From contig JABVXU010000025.1 of NCBI GenBank assembly GCA_013365365.1, forward strand, positions 186,001 to 250,000: a stretch of 64,000 nucleotides of DNA. Direction: 5' to 3'. This DNA is from Cruorifilaria tuberocauda. Lineage: Eukaryota > Nematoda > Chromadorea > Rhabditida > Onchocercidae. This document shows positions 10,691-36,473 of the stretch, piece after piece. Within the stretch, counting starts at the first letter, position 1; every line of letters starts with the position of its first letter. The notes under the pieces were generated by a model. It did not search any database. It worked only from the letters and a program-made list of their open reading frames with translations, and was not told where the DNA came from. The position numbers were made by a program, and so were the translations under genes.

Positions 10691-13600
10691 TGTCGTTGCG
10701 ATAAACCGTCTAAGTGTACAAAATTTCCTGCTAACTGAATGGAGGTGAGATCACGCCACTTCGTTTACATAGCCTAGAAACATGAATCTCAAATAAATAA
10801 ACAAGCCAAGGAGCACAAGCTGAAAGCTTCAAATTACCTCTCCATTTCCGCAATCAATCTGCCACTCCCGCAGCCTCCATCCGAAATCCGAAATCAATTG
10901 GTGGCCTCACGAGATGAGGGCAGTATGCAAATTTGATGACTTATCATTCAAAATGAAAATGGAGGATAACAGGTGGAAGTATGCCAGTGGAGTGTTGGCT
11001 ATTTCAAGAGTAATGTGTTAGTCATAAGAATTAACTGATATGATAATTTACATGGGAGAAGGATAGCTGGGTAGGTAACGAATAAGAAAATAGCTCCGGT
11101 CCCTGTTCTGGCCCTACTTCCGTTTCTCTTCTCCTCTGTAGATACTTTTACTCGTTATCTTTTACACATTTCAAAATTTCTAACATTTATTGTGCTCTCA
11201 ACATGTTTAATACTTACTTCATAGTATGGTAACACTTACTGTTAGATCTCTCCAGTGTTATTAATGAGGAGATTCGAATTAAATCGAGTGGTTCACTTAA
11301 TTGCACTTGTTACAAAGGTTATGTAGATCATTTGTACTGAGAGTAACCGGGAAGAAGATCCATATACCTACATACCTTGCGCAATAACATATACGTAACA
11401 CGTTGAGCATCTGTTGCTGATTGAGGAATGGTTAGCGGATGAGAGATAGAAATACAAAAAACGCATAATAACTAATTATGAAGCTTTGGGATAATTAACA
11501 GAGATTAAGAAAAGAAAGAGGAGTGATTTTGGAATATTCCATCTTTAAATAGCGGGCAACCGCTCTATAATTTCTTTTCTTTCGTTCAGACGATTAATAA
11601 CAAGCTCAAATCTGTATAGTGTTTGACTAATATGATTGTTCTAAAAAATTTCTTGGACATGCTCCTCATCAAACATAGAAATAACAACTGCCGAGACCGA
11701 ATTTCCGATGTTCGCCTCTAGCAGTTAACCTAAACCTAAACTATTCGATCATTTATACACTGATAATGAACAATTCTGATTTTATCATTGAAAAAAATTC
11801 ACACAGAAGAAACTTAGAACACTGATCGTGCCATCTAGTTGGTCTCATCACTTCTGATAATTTCTTATTCGCAACTTATCATTATGTTGTGTCTTCATAT
11901 TAAAGTCATCTCTTCTATCTTCTCTGTTTAGTGATACGAGTTTAGTCCCGCAGTCAAGGAAATACGGTTCACATGAGAAGTTGGTTTAATGCCTCAATCA
12001 TTTTAGTGAATGAAGTTTTGTAAGTGGAATTCCCTTTGAACAGCTTAAAAAATTGTTGATAAATTTATCAAAAGGAGTAAATTGGAAGGAACTGATTTCA
12101 AATTTACTGATAAAATAAAAGGTTGAATAGGAATTGAAGCAAGACGGTCATTGGCATTTTTGGTATAGTTGTAGTAAAATTTTGGCGAAGTTTGTACGTT
12201 TCTCTCCCTTTTTACTAACCAAACGTACCATGCGTTGGCCTTGCGCAAATTTCACGACTCATTCGTAATTTCTATTCAATTGTCCTTCAAATGATGATCG
12301 CATCACACAAACACACACCACACATATATATTTTTTTCATTTTTTATACCACCGAAGTTCTGGCAATTATATCAACTTTGTCACTGTTAAATCTTTTTCA
12401 TTAACTAATGAAATGAAATAAAACAAAAGTGAATAGTCTTGAAATTTGAGAAAGTATATTATCGATTAAAGTATTCATTTATTGTGGAGCATTTCATTTT
12501 TACAGTAGGCTGATTTTTAATTTTTCATTCTTTTAAAAACTATTCCTATCAATATACTGATTGCATTCAGAGAAGAAAGTTAACAACACCAACTGAAGGC
12601 ATCAATCACTGAGAATTGCCTTTGGGCAATAAATGCCTAAAGGCATCCTTTGTATAAATCATCTTTGGTTTTTAATAGATGATAACTTTTTCTTAGTGGA
12701 ATTTTGCAACAGGAAAGAAGTGATACTTTTAATTAGTAATACCAATGTTATTGATTGCATCAAAATGCCTTCAGGAGTTTTTTCTTTTACATAATTTACC
12801 TAGTGAAGATGCGTAACAACCGATATATTTCATATTATCATCGCAAATTCGCAACTAATCACTCTCTCCTTCTCTCCAAAAATGGTTGTGAAATTAATTT
12901 CAGTGCATGATAAATAGCACTTGACAGAGAGTATTATTGTTTGGTGCTGAAATTAATTTGCTTGATGAAGTGAAAATATCCTTGATGTTTTGTCATTTTT
13001 ATGCTGTGAATTATAATGTTCTTCACACAGGATGACAGTTTGCCCTGATTAGATTCTCCGAAAACAGAGAAAACTTGTTCAATTTGAATGGTTAAGAAGG
13101 AGATTAGTGTGATATAATTATTACCTTGTCAATTGTTTACATCTTCAATACATGCCTACGGCAGCTTCTTTCTCTTCTCATCCATTTCCTCCTCATCTTA
13201 ATTATTCCTTTCTCCTTCTCATCAACTTTTCTTATTTCTTTAAAAAATGGTAAATTTACTGAAAGTAATTTACTACTTTTTAATAACATCTAAAAAGCTT
13301 ATCGCTATTTCCATTTCAGCTCTTTCTTTGCAACAACAATCATCTGGAAATTTTTGCATGTCAATGAAGATCGCTAGGCTTGTTTCGATTTTTTGACGGG
13401 ATTTCATATGGTATTGTTTGGCTTTAGAAAAAAAACAAAAAATATTGGCTATTAAAAAATTTAGTTTATTCGATCCGATGATTAAACTTGCAGTGATTTT
13501 GGATAAAATTCAAAACGAATCTTTTCTGAGAGATTTTCAGAAAACAAGCTTAACCTGTTTAATTATTATTTGTTTTGTTGTGAATGAAACTATAATTTAG

Positions 13601-14190
13601 CTCATTATCTTCAGATGAGTTCTTGAATGATTTCGATTTAGATAATTTCAATGGAAAATTATGTTTACTCACTCGCTTTATTGTTTGTTCATTATTCATT
13701 TATTTACTTGCTCTCCCACTTAACTTTTCGTTGATCGTTTCCTATTTATGTATTATAATCGGAATTTACCTGTTTATCTGACTACTTATCTACTTTCTCT
13801 ACTCAACTATTTATTGAAATTGAAATTTACTAGTAATGAGTGATGGAAGTTGAGCTAATCAGTAACCTTAATGAGTTAATTAAGGTGAAAACGCAAGTGA
13901 AAGTCTCTAAAATACTAAAAATGTGATTGATTTCAATTTCTATGCTTGTTTATGTATAAGAGTGGGAGAAGTGCGAGGAGTGAAGCATATCATATTATCA
14001 TTAGCTCAGAGTAGGCAAAATTATGGGAAAAGAAATGACATTTCTTCATCTCTTTAAGCATTAATTACCCTAATTAACATTCCGTTGGTAATAGAGATCG
14101 GTTTTATAGAACATCTGTAAATTGGAATGAGATGAATAATTCCTTAGAGTATCATATAAAAACAAATATTCATCCATCACTCAAGCAGGT
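10691..14190. other. long intergenic stretch, no gene seen
   Basis: About 3.5 kb of AT-rich sequence. Open frames (for example 12045-12248 minus, 13418-13600 plus) are short, lack motifs and are not bounded by splice sites that extend them. No RNA gene was recognised by eye. Confidence 0.4.
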
Positions 14191-14220
14191 TTAATCAGCA
14201 TCAGCAATATCACTGGGAGC

Positions 14221-14314
14221 AACAACAATAACAACAGCAGCAGCATCAGCAACAACAGCAACAACAACAACAACAACACAACAACAACAACAACAACAGC
14301 CTGAACAGCAGCAG
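14221..14314 (+). repeat. CAA/CAG trinucleotide tract upstream of the TOX-like gene
   Basis: Nearly 90 bases of CAA, CAG and ACA triplets. On the plus strand the glutamine frame is interrupted by TAA early in the tract (CAACAATAACAACAG), so a simple polyglutamine protein is not encoded. Another frame gives Ala/Thr then Gln runs but has a stop directly upstream and no ATG before the repeat. The minus strand gives Leu or Val runs. Best read as a microsatellite in the upstream region or an untranslated exon of the next gene. Confidence 0.7.
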
Positions 14315-14828
14315 AGTATGAATATCTCTTCTTTATTCCTTCCTTCCCTTCCTTTGCACCCTTCTTCTCCGAGAAATTTAAGAAACAATACAAGAAGGGA
14401 GGGAAGAAGGAGCTATCATGGTTAATTTACCTGCGGGAACCATCCTGTAACTGTCTACTGCAGTCAATTACTCCTTCTGTTCATTTTTCAAACTCTAATT
14501 AATTCTCCTCATTTTATTAAAAAAAGAACGAAATTGTGAGAAAATTCTTCAGTTTTTCTACACTACATATTCTCCGAATTTTACTTCTATCACCGATTGA
14601 TCGATTCCCTGCTCATCCGCGGAAGATTTTTCATTTCCTTTTCTCCTTTTTCTGAGAAAAAATTGCAAACTTATAAATTCATTCACTATTTCTTTGTAAA
14701 TTTGGAAAAACCCCGGAATTTTAATCTCTTTTTGGTACTTCAAGGATAGAAGATTCTCTTTCATAAGATTATTAACTGTAAGAAAAATGTAAGTTTTAAT
14801 ACTTTTTTTTGCTGTATTCAGAGAATAG

Positions 14829-15997
14829 ATGTATCATCCCACATCTCACTACTACTCCACAGTAGCGTCATGTACGGATAACAGTTACATCGATTTCGGG
14901 ATTTACGGTATTGAACAGAATGATTGTTGCCTCGATCTGAACTGTATTGAGCCATCATTGGTGCCTGAGGAACAGCAAGCATATACCTATGCTGCATGCA
15001 ATACTACCAGTAGTAGTATTAATGATACAGAAATCCATAGTACAGACCAAATGACCAGTCGCACTTCACGTCGGGCGATCAGGAAAAGGCGCTCGAAAAA
15101 GGATCCAAATGAACCTCAAAAGTAAAACTTTCTTGCAACAATCTTTTCTGAATCCTTCTAATTTCAACTTTTTAATTTCGAATTTCACTGAGAAATGAAT
15201 TTGTGTTACAGTAACTGTGCAACCATATATTTGTTTTCTTCCCCATTTCAGGCCCGTTTCAGCATATGCTCTATTTTTTCGGGATACGCAGGCTGCCATA
15301 AAAAGAAGGAGTCCAAATGCTAGTTTCGGCGAAGTGTCGAAAATCGTTGCATCGATGTGGGATTCGTTAGATTGCCATGCAAAGAATGTTGGTTGCTTCG
15401 TTTTCCACAAAAATTTGAATAAGAAATTTAAATCTTTAAATTTAAGAAAACTTTCTTCAAATTTTCAAAAATATAAATTTGCACTTTAGTTGTACAAGCA
15501 GAGAACAGAAATTGCGAAAAAGGATTACCTGAAAAAGCTCGCCGCCTATCGCGCTCAACAAATATCACATGTAAGTTAACATTACATAACTTATATATAT
15601 TTATAAGCCTTCCTGCAACAGATAGATCTATGTTTATAGATCTGCGATAGAATTAGAAAACGACTTATGGTTTATTGAAATCGAGAATTTTAGGATTTTA
15701 TTCTAGAATGAAACAATTCAACCAGTATTGCTATCGGAAAAAGGAGAAGTACCAGCAATAGGAACAATGAATTCTGGAAGTTCATCAAGCCTGAAGCAAA
15801 AAGTTTCTACTGTGATAGGTGAAATGACCTTGGCAAATTTAATAGCCCGTCCACCATCGACAAACTTTTCGTCGTTTTACTCTAATCAGCGGTTCGTAAA
15901 ATTGAATACACTAAAAGTTCTTTTCAGTCGATTCTTTTACACTTTAATATCTTCTTTCAATTTCGATAATTTACACTCCAGTCGTGTTCTCTCGTAA
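14829..15997 (+). CDS. TOX-family HMG-box transcription regulator
   Basis: Nuclear DNA-binding protein. Exons 14829-15121, 15252-15387, 15490-15570, 15707-15891 and 15982-15997 join in phase to 236 aa. Residues from about 86 carry a basic patch ([18 protein letters not shown]) and then the HMG box: [32 protein letters not shown], then [20 protein letters not shown], very close to vertebrate TOX/TOX2-4. The N-terminal region is Ser/Thr/Tyr-rich and acidic. The start has a stop directly upstream (TAG ATG) and an acceptor (TATTCAG) seven bases before, suiting spliced-leader addition. The end is uncertain: intron 15892-15981 is 90 bases without a stop, so splicing and retention both reach TAA 15995-15997. 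A different frame downstream (15984-16226) has a weak likeness to the vertebrate Cys-rich TOX tail. The HMG box is certain; the last exon is not. Confidence 0.85.
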
Positions 15998-17272
15998 GGT
16001 ACTTCGACAAGTGTACCAACGAAACCGAACTAATTGCATATCTCTAATAGACGCACTTTCCCGGATTGCCCACTTCTATCAGAATCCGTACCACTTCAAC
16101 TCTTCAATCTTATTCCGTATATTCTGTGGGGGTGCAATAGTTTCTATTTTCCTGACCAATAACTTTTGTTCGCTTCTTGCTGAATGCTCTTTTGCGTTAA
16201 CGTTGTTAAACTTTTACATAAATTAAGGTAAATTGCTTTTCTAAATATTTTGGGTATTAAATTATCTCCCTCACTTTAATTTTTCTTATTTCGTATTACG
16301 TATACCGAAAAAATAAATTTCAGATTCAGTTCTAAGAAAATTAATTTCCAAATTTTAGTTTGAGTCAAAAAACGGAGATGAACAGCACTGACAAAACATA
16401 ATAAGATATAAAAGCGATGGATCAAAAGGATGATCTCAACCAGAAAACGTCTAACGACGAACTGACAAACACTTCAAAATCAATACTGTCTATTTTACTT
16501 CATGAATTCTTCTCTCAATAAATTACTGTTATTAAATTTGTCAGTATTTAATTAATTGACTATACTTTTATTTCATTTTTAATGGAAGTAAAAGACTGAG
16601 AAAAGATTTTCATTGCTTCAACAATTTTGTAATCTAGAATGTACGTTTAGCGATTGGCTTTGGGATACGGCAGATTTTTCTGTATCACGCAGTGTGATCA
16701 TGATATTAATTCTCGAGAACTTGTGAATAACTTTCTAATCCATCATTTTGTATCATGCATCCTCTGCTTCATCAATAGGTCTATTTAATTTATTATCTTT
16801 CCTGCCTATTACAATAACGTTCTTCGATTCTGAAAGGCACTAAAATTTATTATTATCAGTTGGAATTTGTTGTATCATTTCTAATTTTCGTTTAATGAGA
16901 TGAACAATGCTTCACATTTTATCTCCAGCTTTCAGGATCAAAAAAATCTATACCATGTCTCGGCATATGTGGAGAAAATTTAAACACATCAGTCAATCAA
17001 TCAATTTAGAATATTTTACATCATCAAGTTACATAGACGAGAAAAATTTACATAGAAATGAGTCAATATAAACCTGAAAAATTCGGATTTCACTATTCTT
17101 TAATTTACTTAACCGAATTACGGTAATAAACTTGTGAAATACAATTGAAGGAATGCGTTCAGACAGTGCTGAGCCATCGCTGTTCGGTTTTACTTAAGCC
17201 CTCTGAAATCTTCCTTTTCACCATCGCCCATTAACTGCTATCAGATTAGCTATCGGTCTATCTCTGCATATA
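15998..17272 (+). other. 3' flank of the TOX-like gene, possible undetected terminal exons
   Basis: Short open segments occur here: 15984-16226 in another frame, and 16416-16520 starting MDQKDDLNQKTSNDELTN. Acceptor-like sites are at about 16358 and 16030. None could be joined to the gene in a convincing phase. The rest is AT-rich and featureless. Confidence 0.35.
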
Positions 17273-17630
17273 ATGATATTTTTTTCCACTCATCATCTCC
17301 GCATACTTATCCAGTAAAAAAGATGAAGCAAATCTATGAATCAGAAATATCTCAGTACTTCTATCTTCTGTTTCCAGTAATTTCAACGATGTAAATCAAT
17401 ATCCGACACTAACCCATCAGTATCCAACGTTTGGCTTCGATTCTATCCCGCTAATCATTGAAGTGATTGGCATTATAACTACCTTAACTATCTGTCTTCT
17501 GATGCATTTTGTACTACAAAAACCCTACGAAGATATCGACCGACTTACATTTCATCATTTAGTCCATGACCAATATTATAACAAACAATTGGATGAATTT
17601 TTGAGTGATCAAGATAGAAAGAATGAGACG
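17273..17630 (+). CDS. unidentified single-pass membrane protein, partial gene model
   Basis: Exon 17378-17630 is bounded by TTTCCAG and a good donor (ACG followed by GTATGT). It encodes a short Tyr/Pro-rich stretch (NQYPTLTHQYPTFGFDS), a hydrophobic segment (IGIITTLTICLLMHFVL) and a charged tail (DEFLSDQDRKNET). It can be joined in phase to 17273-17313, which begins at an ATG (MIFFSTHHLRILI), but this first exon is weak. No downstream exon was found. I do not recognise the family. The splice sites and transmembrane segment suggest a real gene fragment. Confidence 0.35.
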
Positions 17631-20461
17631 GTATGTAATCTGTTTTCGAATATTATAGAGTTCATGGATGATTTGAAATACATATAAAGCATTTTTCTCA
17701 GAATATTCAGTTTGTCAAACTCAGAAATTTCGAATGGTTGATATAACTTTGAGTTTGAGATCGTTGAGTTTTTAAACTCCCACCTTTTTACCTCTTGAAT
17801 GTTTCGAATTTATGTTTTCATAAATCAAAATATCTCAATATCTTAATCGAGTTTTGTTGAGGTTTTATTTTTTTTTTGCTCAAATCTCAAATTAACTGTT
17901 CATTCACGTTTTTACCATTAAAATTCTGCATTTAAATTTTAATGTTTGCATATTTCAGAGAAAATTTTAAAGTTTTGCATATATTTCACTTTCCTTGCGA
18001 TATAATTATAACATTTGTAACTTTCTCCTGGCACAAAAACATTTAAATCCTTGGAAACAAGCGTTCGTTCAATATCACAGTTACGAGCAACGAATAAAAT
18101 AACGAAAGAGATGAAAGTAACGAAATGAAAAGTATAGGATAAGCGGTAATGTCTATTTCGAAATAACATCAAGTTTCAAGATTGCAATTACTGAAAAGAA
18201 TTTCCAACCCATTATTCCAGAGACAGAACGGGACGTAAAAGTTTTTATTACACTTTTTTGAAAATTTCATCTTAGTAAAGTAGATGAAGCGAGCTGATCT
18301 AAGGAACGAAAAACACATCTCTCATCAAAAATACGCCAAATGCATGTATCTCTTCTTAATCCATGAACTTAAAGCCTCTACGCATAATCGAAGCCGGCAA
18401 TTGTTAGCATTACACGCCTCCTAGAAAGTGACACCGAGTCTCCCTTTTTCTTCTCTACTTTAAAAATTCTCAAAAACATATTTCATATACAGCGAAAACT
18501 GAAATTTCAAATAAGAATTTAATATAAATATTCTCTAATATTCAAACTTCTATTAAAGGTAATTATCCCACAAGAATCCTAATAAATAAATGCATATGGC
18601 TGTTGGGATCTACGTCTTCAATTAAAGGTACTTCTTCCGAGAATACTGTCTACATGAGATGAAAATTTTACTTCATAAAATCCCAAAAAGCCACATGTAC
18701 TTTCGGAAGATAATTTCATTAAGTAAAGTAAAAAGACTAATGATGGATGAAACTTTTTGCAATTTTTTAAAATTTACAAAATTCTATTTGCGAAATGTAC
18801 AATAACAATACAATTATTGAATGGAATGCAAAAAACTACAAAGTAAAAAAAAATAAAAAATATATACTGTGAAATATTTTCTCGATAAGAGCAATGTATG
18901 CAAAGAAACAGGAACATTATCGGAGCAATTTCTGATAATAATATGAATTGTAAAATGTTCTGGAAACAAATTCGAAAATGTCTTCGTTTCCCATAAATCA
19001 TACCATAACCTATCCCAAATAAAATGAATCAATCAACTACCCGAAGAGATTCAACAATGAATGCCAGGAATCGCATAATTTTGTATACCATTTTATATAA
19101 ATTGATTTCTGCATTTTATAAATGCTCACAATTCGTTATTATACATAATTTGAACCTGAAAATAGTCTAATACACATATGCATGTAGCGACATACAAGAT
19201 TTTCTTTTCAAATCCTAGGAGAGTATTGTGATTCAGCTTTATAAGAGAGAATGGTTCGAAGAATGGCAAGAAATTACAATTTCAAAAAAAGTCATTAAAG
19301 TCGAAATCAAATTCAATATTTCAAATATAGATGTAAAAAATTCAGGATGTAAAAATTCAAGATGTAAAAAACGTGAGCAGAGAAATTTTCAGAGAAAATC
19401 TACCATAATTTTGTAAGCTTAGAGGGAAGCACTTATCATGAATCAAAAATAACCGATCCTATACTTTCTTAGGATAATTAAAAAGATATTACTATAAAGA
19501 CCAATTTTCCTGGGTCGATGCAAAATGGTTTTCAACAAATGAAACATCGGTCTCGATTAGTTCGAAACTATTAAATTTGTCCACATTCAAAACATGTGGC
19601 AAAAAAAAGACTTATACATCGATATTATTAAATGGACCTCCAGAGACCAAATAAGAATTAATCTTAAATTTCTTTCCATGTTTCTGAAACTTGAGAAAGG
19701 AAAAAAATGATTCATGTTTAAATAAGAAATCATAAATTATTGTAGTATTAATCAAAATTAAAAATTTTATGTAACAACTCTGTGACCAAACCTAGGAGGT
19801 ACTGAGCAAACATCACAGCTATCTGAAAAAATCGAAGTAATATTGAAATTTCTTTAAATTTTTAACGTAATAAAAGCAAATCTACTGATACAAAAAATAT
19901 CCTCCTGAAACTTCTCAACTAACTCCATTTAAAATTTATAGAAATGCGTGAAATACGATCCAGTAATAGGAAATTCGTACGAATCGAAAATGTTTTCTGT
20001 TCCGAGAATAATTGGAAAATTTGAGCAAATTATATTAGAATTCACTAAGAATTTTGAAAAGCGCGTTAAATTTGGTCCTATTAAGCAAAATAAAACAAAT
20101 CACTACCACAATTTTTAATATTCACTCCAAGATTAACAATTGGATAATGAATTCAAAAATGAAAAACATAATAAAATCATTTAATTATCATAAGATCATA
20201 GAAATATATCACTTTCATTGTCATAATTCTGTTGATATGTCAAAGAAATAAAGATTGGATATGAATAACTATAAATTTTTATAAATATACAAAAGTTCAT
20301 TGATTCATTAACGGATCATTTTGCAACATACCATTCAGGATATGACGTTGAGCAGGAAGTAAATCTTAATATTAAATAAGAACTCAAAGATTGTTAATAA
20401 AACCGTCCGTGTTAAGCCAATGAGATGGAAAATAAAAAAAAAACACTAACAAGATCCGGTG
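17631..20461. other. intergenic stretch, no gene seen
   Basis: Strongly AT-rich. It holds a few short direct repeats, such as GATGTAAAAA units around 19329-19370. No frame with recognisable protein features was found. Confidence 0.4.
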
Positions 20462-20467
20462 TTTATT
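20462..20467 (-). terminator. AATAAA polyadenylation signal of agef-1
   Basis: AATAAA on the minus strand, 17 bases past the agef-1 stop codon at 20486-20484, the usual position for a nematode 3' end. Confidence 0.6.
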
Positions 20468-20483
20468 GCAAACGAAAACGAAA

Positions 20484-33030
<12,547 letters not shown>

Positions 33031-33049
33031 ATCAAAAGCATTTTCGTTC

Positions 33050-36000
33050 TGAAATACAACTCTAGTACTATCAAATCATTAAGGAAGCAACAATTAACAA
33101 TACAGTTTTCTCATTATCACAGAAATAAAACACCAACTCTCCCACTACTTCAAACTTCACGTTCAAACTTTTTCACATACCTCACGACGTTCCACGAAGG
33201 TCGCAAATTATAATACGGACAGGTTGTGTTGCTGTAATTATCCCGCCCTAACGGTCGAACAAAACTAGGTGAATTAATATTAAAGTTATTTAAGTGGAAA
33301 ACATCATACAAGTTCCTGCACCGGCATGGTTATGCACGTACGATGATCTTTATCAGGAACTGTCGTATGCAGTAACTGCTTGTAAATAGGTAAAAGTTAT
33401 GTTCAAATATGCTGATTTAAGTTCCGGAATATGATGAACTGAAGTATGCATCAGTCAATTAATGATTAGTATGAAGAAATGTATCATTTAAGTCGATCAA
33501 ATGTTGGCAAATTTTGTACCAGAAAAATATGAATCGAAACTCGAAATACCTTCTGGTATTACTGGGGTACTAAGTGTAAAGCATCTCGTAATAACTGAAA
33601 AACGTCCTGCGTCAAAGTGAGAGATTAATTTCTCCTTGTGATTCAATCTGATCATTGATATGATGAAGCTGTTGATCTCAATGAGGAGATTGAAGAGAAG
33701 GCAATTTTTCCTTTCATTAGCACTCTCACAAGAAACTTCAACAAAAGAATGAGCCTCAAAATAAGAGTGGAACGATGAAATTAATAAAATATTAAATCAA
33801 GAATTTTAATTAAACATCAGAAATTTCTTGATCATTTCTTCCCCTTTTTTATCGAACTTTCAGTAAAAAATTACTGACTTTGAAAGTTATCGGAGAAATG
33901 AAAACTGCAAGATTTGATACTTTTTGTCATTTTACTGATATCGTCGAAGAAAAAAGGAATGGTGCGTTTTGTAAAATTCAGTATTGAGTGCATTCTTTTG
34001 ATATTGTAAAATATTTCTCCTTTCCCTCTCTTTCGTCCTTTTTTGTTCGTTTTGCTTTGCCTGCTTAACTTTCTGATCATACAATTGATTTACGGTTGTT
34101 TTTACCTTCAACAATATTTCTCATTTGTGGCTTGGGAAAGTGATGAATTATTGACTGTATTCCTATTTGACATTTCAAAGTTACACAACCAGCAGCCATA
34201 CTATACGATCAGTACAAATCTTTTGTAATCTAAGCAACAAATGATAACATTTGACAAGCTACTTTTACACAACAAGAGTAAAAGTGAGCACCACTCATTA
34301 AAGGATTAAAATATGAATTGATTTCTCTTTCTATTCGTATTCTCGTTTGTTTATCCTCGAAAAGTGGAAATTATCGAAATGTCAGGAGTGAACTTCAATC
34401 ACATTAGACAATAATTTGCAGTTTTGGTAGCAGGAATTGATGCGATTAAATTTAAAAAGGATTGATTTTTTACTTCGTCATAAATTTCGATGTCTCTTGC
34501 AGAGGAGTATGGCACTGCTTTTTTATAGTGAAATTGCTTTACCTTGCAGAACGGTTGTTGATGATTTGTGATTGTGCTTTAAAGGGATTTAAGAAGAATA
34601 GGAGTCATTTGATTCTGTCCGATACAATAACCCTTTGTGATTTCAATATGAGCGAGCACAAAACTATCTCTGAGCAACAATTTTGATCATATTTTTACCT
34701 ATCTTCCATTTATACTAGAAGAATAATGCTATTCAATGTGACTCTTTTAATTAACAAATTGAAGACCTCATCATCTTCAAGTTCTACGTCGTTTACGAAA
34801 TATTTGCTTATTTATTATCGCAGTTCTTTGCAAAAGAAAGTCAATATGAGTGGACAAAATTAAATTAACTGCAGTTGCGGCTTTTAATACTGTTATATCA
34901 TTACATACAATAATATTTTTATATAAACTACTTCTATAACAGCAACACTGAATTTGTGTATTTCATAAATTTGAAATTTGGGAAAAAGCATCGAACAATG
35001 TCGTCATGAAAACAGTGATTATTTCGATAATATTTTGTACGCAAACCATTGATGGTACTTGTTTATGGCGACTACCTGATTTGTGGTACTTTATCAGTAC
35101 TATAATGATGGATGGAAATCAATGAGAAAATGAAAAATCATTCTCTCTTTCGTAGTTTTTGCCATCTTTCATTTCTGTTTTTTCCCATAACAAATTCCAC
35201 TCCAACTGATCATTCATTCCTGCATACTGTGGCAGCAGTTTCACCGTCCTGTTATAATTGGAGACACTTTTCTTTCTGAGCTTTAAAGACAACTTATTGA
35301 TACTTGAACTATTCCGACAAATACTCTGCAGAAAATCCCTTGTCAACAACATTGAATTTTCGACAGGAATTCGAGGGACAGTGAATTTGCAATTAATAAA
35401 CAAAGGTCTTTATTATCACCATTGCTATCATAATTATTACTACGGGCCGAAAGAGACTATTGATGAAATGCAACAGCGATGGCGACAACTATCGTCATTA
35501 TCACTGCTATCACCGCCGTCACTGCCATTAATAACAATGAGCAGCCGTAAGTGAACGAGACGAATATCCACCTAACCTGTTTCGATCGTTCCCACCTCTT
35601 TCAAACTCCACCATTCGTCTCTGAGCAATGATCATTGTTTCCTAGGCAGCGGTGAAGTTGGGTAGGAGAAGGAATGAGAAATTACGGGGGAAGGGAATGG
35701 CGGGTGATTATCTCTTTTGCATTATCATTAACAAATCGTCGTGTAAACACCACAAACAACAACAGTAAATTTGTGGAATGTGATATCGTTCCTTTCCTTC
35801 TCTTCAGACTGCATTCACAACCTGACGGCTGCGTCGAATCATCCCTTCTTCTCGTCTTTTCACTTCATTTTCTCATTTCACGCTTCATAAATAAATAATT
35901 CCAATCAACATATAGATTTTGATTGATATAGTCAGGGAAGTCTTTTTAGGTGAAATTATTTATTCATTCCATTCTGAACTATCGTCCGGCAAAATTTATG

Positions 36001-36142
36001 ATTTATCAGGGTTTTCATGTTCTGAAGCCTCAGTAGTAGTATTCATTAAGATGGTTCCTTCTTTCTATGAGAACAACCATTTTATTCATTTCTTCAAACG
36101 ACCAAAGACTTATGAAGAGAGTGGAACATTTGTTTGACTTAC
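33050..36142. other. upstream region of agef-1, no confident gene
   Basis: Mostly AT-rich sequence. A 94-codon minus frame at 35403-35119 has fairly even codon use but no recognised motif or splice partner. Nothing else could be supported. The agef-1 promoter should lie in the first part. Confidence 0.4.
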
Positions 36143-36473
36143 CCACAACATTTAAGACATATCTACCACGTAAATTTTCTTTCAACAGCCGTAAATTCAG
36201 TTCCCGATCTCTTTCAGAAGTTCCTTTAAGTTGCTCCTTAGCAGTCAATTGAAAGCATCGGCAAGATAAAGCATTGATCTGCAACTTTACTTTCGCATTT
36301 GGTGTTTCACACTGCGCAAAACCATTCGAATACGCCATACAAATAATTGAATACCAAAAGCCGGTTTGAAATTTCAGGTCCTGAAATTCTTCCTCTAAGC
36401 GTTTCGTCGCCAGAAATAAAGCTTTATCTAGCGAAGTACTGTATATATTTACGTGTTCGCGTGATAACACGTC
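36143..36473 (-). CDS. unidentified coding-like exon
   Basis: An open frame of about 110 codons on the minus strand ends at a good donor (GTGG followed by GTAAGT at 36142). It has no stops, includes a charged helical stretch (ATKRLEEEFQDLKF), then MAYSNGFAQCETPNAKVKLQ and LKENLRGRYVLNVV, and ordinary codon use. The upstream limit is probably an acceptor near 36474. A separate upstream frame at about 36570-36482 (including EIFDKFGDIMQKIGNSR) may belong to the same gene but does not join in phase by a convincing site. The helical, charged character could fit a coiled-coil or BAR-like protein, but I do not recognise it. Confidence 0.35.

Noticed and set aside
14181..14393. Minus-strand poly-Leu/poly-Val frames
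   Set aside because: They are the antisense reading of the CAA/CAG repeat and have no other protein features.
18774..19032. Two overlapping minus-strand hydrophobic frames
   Set aside because: Low-complexity Phe/Ile/Tyr sequence typical of AT-rich DNA, with no splice sites or start context.
35119..35403. 94-codon minus-strand frame
   Set aside because: Codon use is fair but there is no motif, no supported acceptor or partner exon, so it was left as unresolved rather than called.
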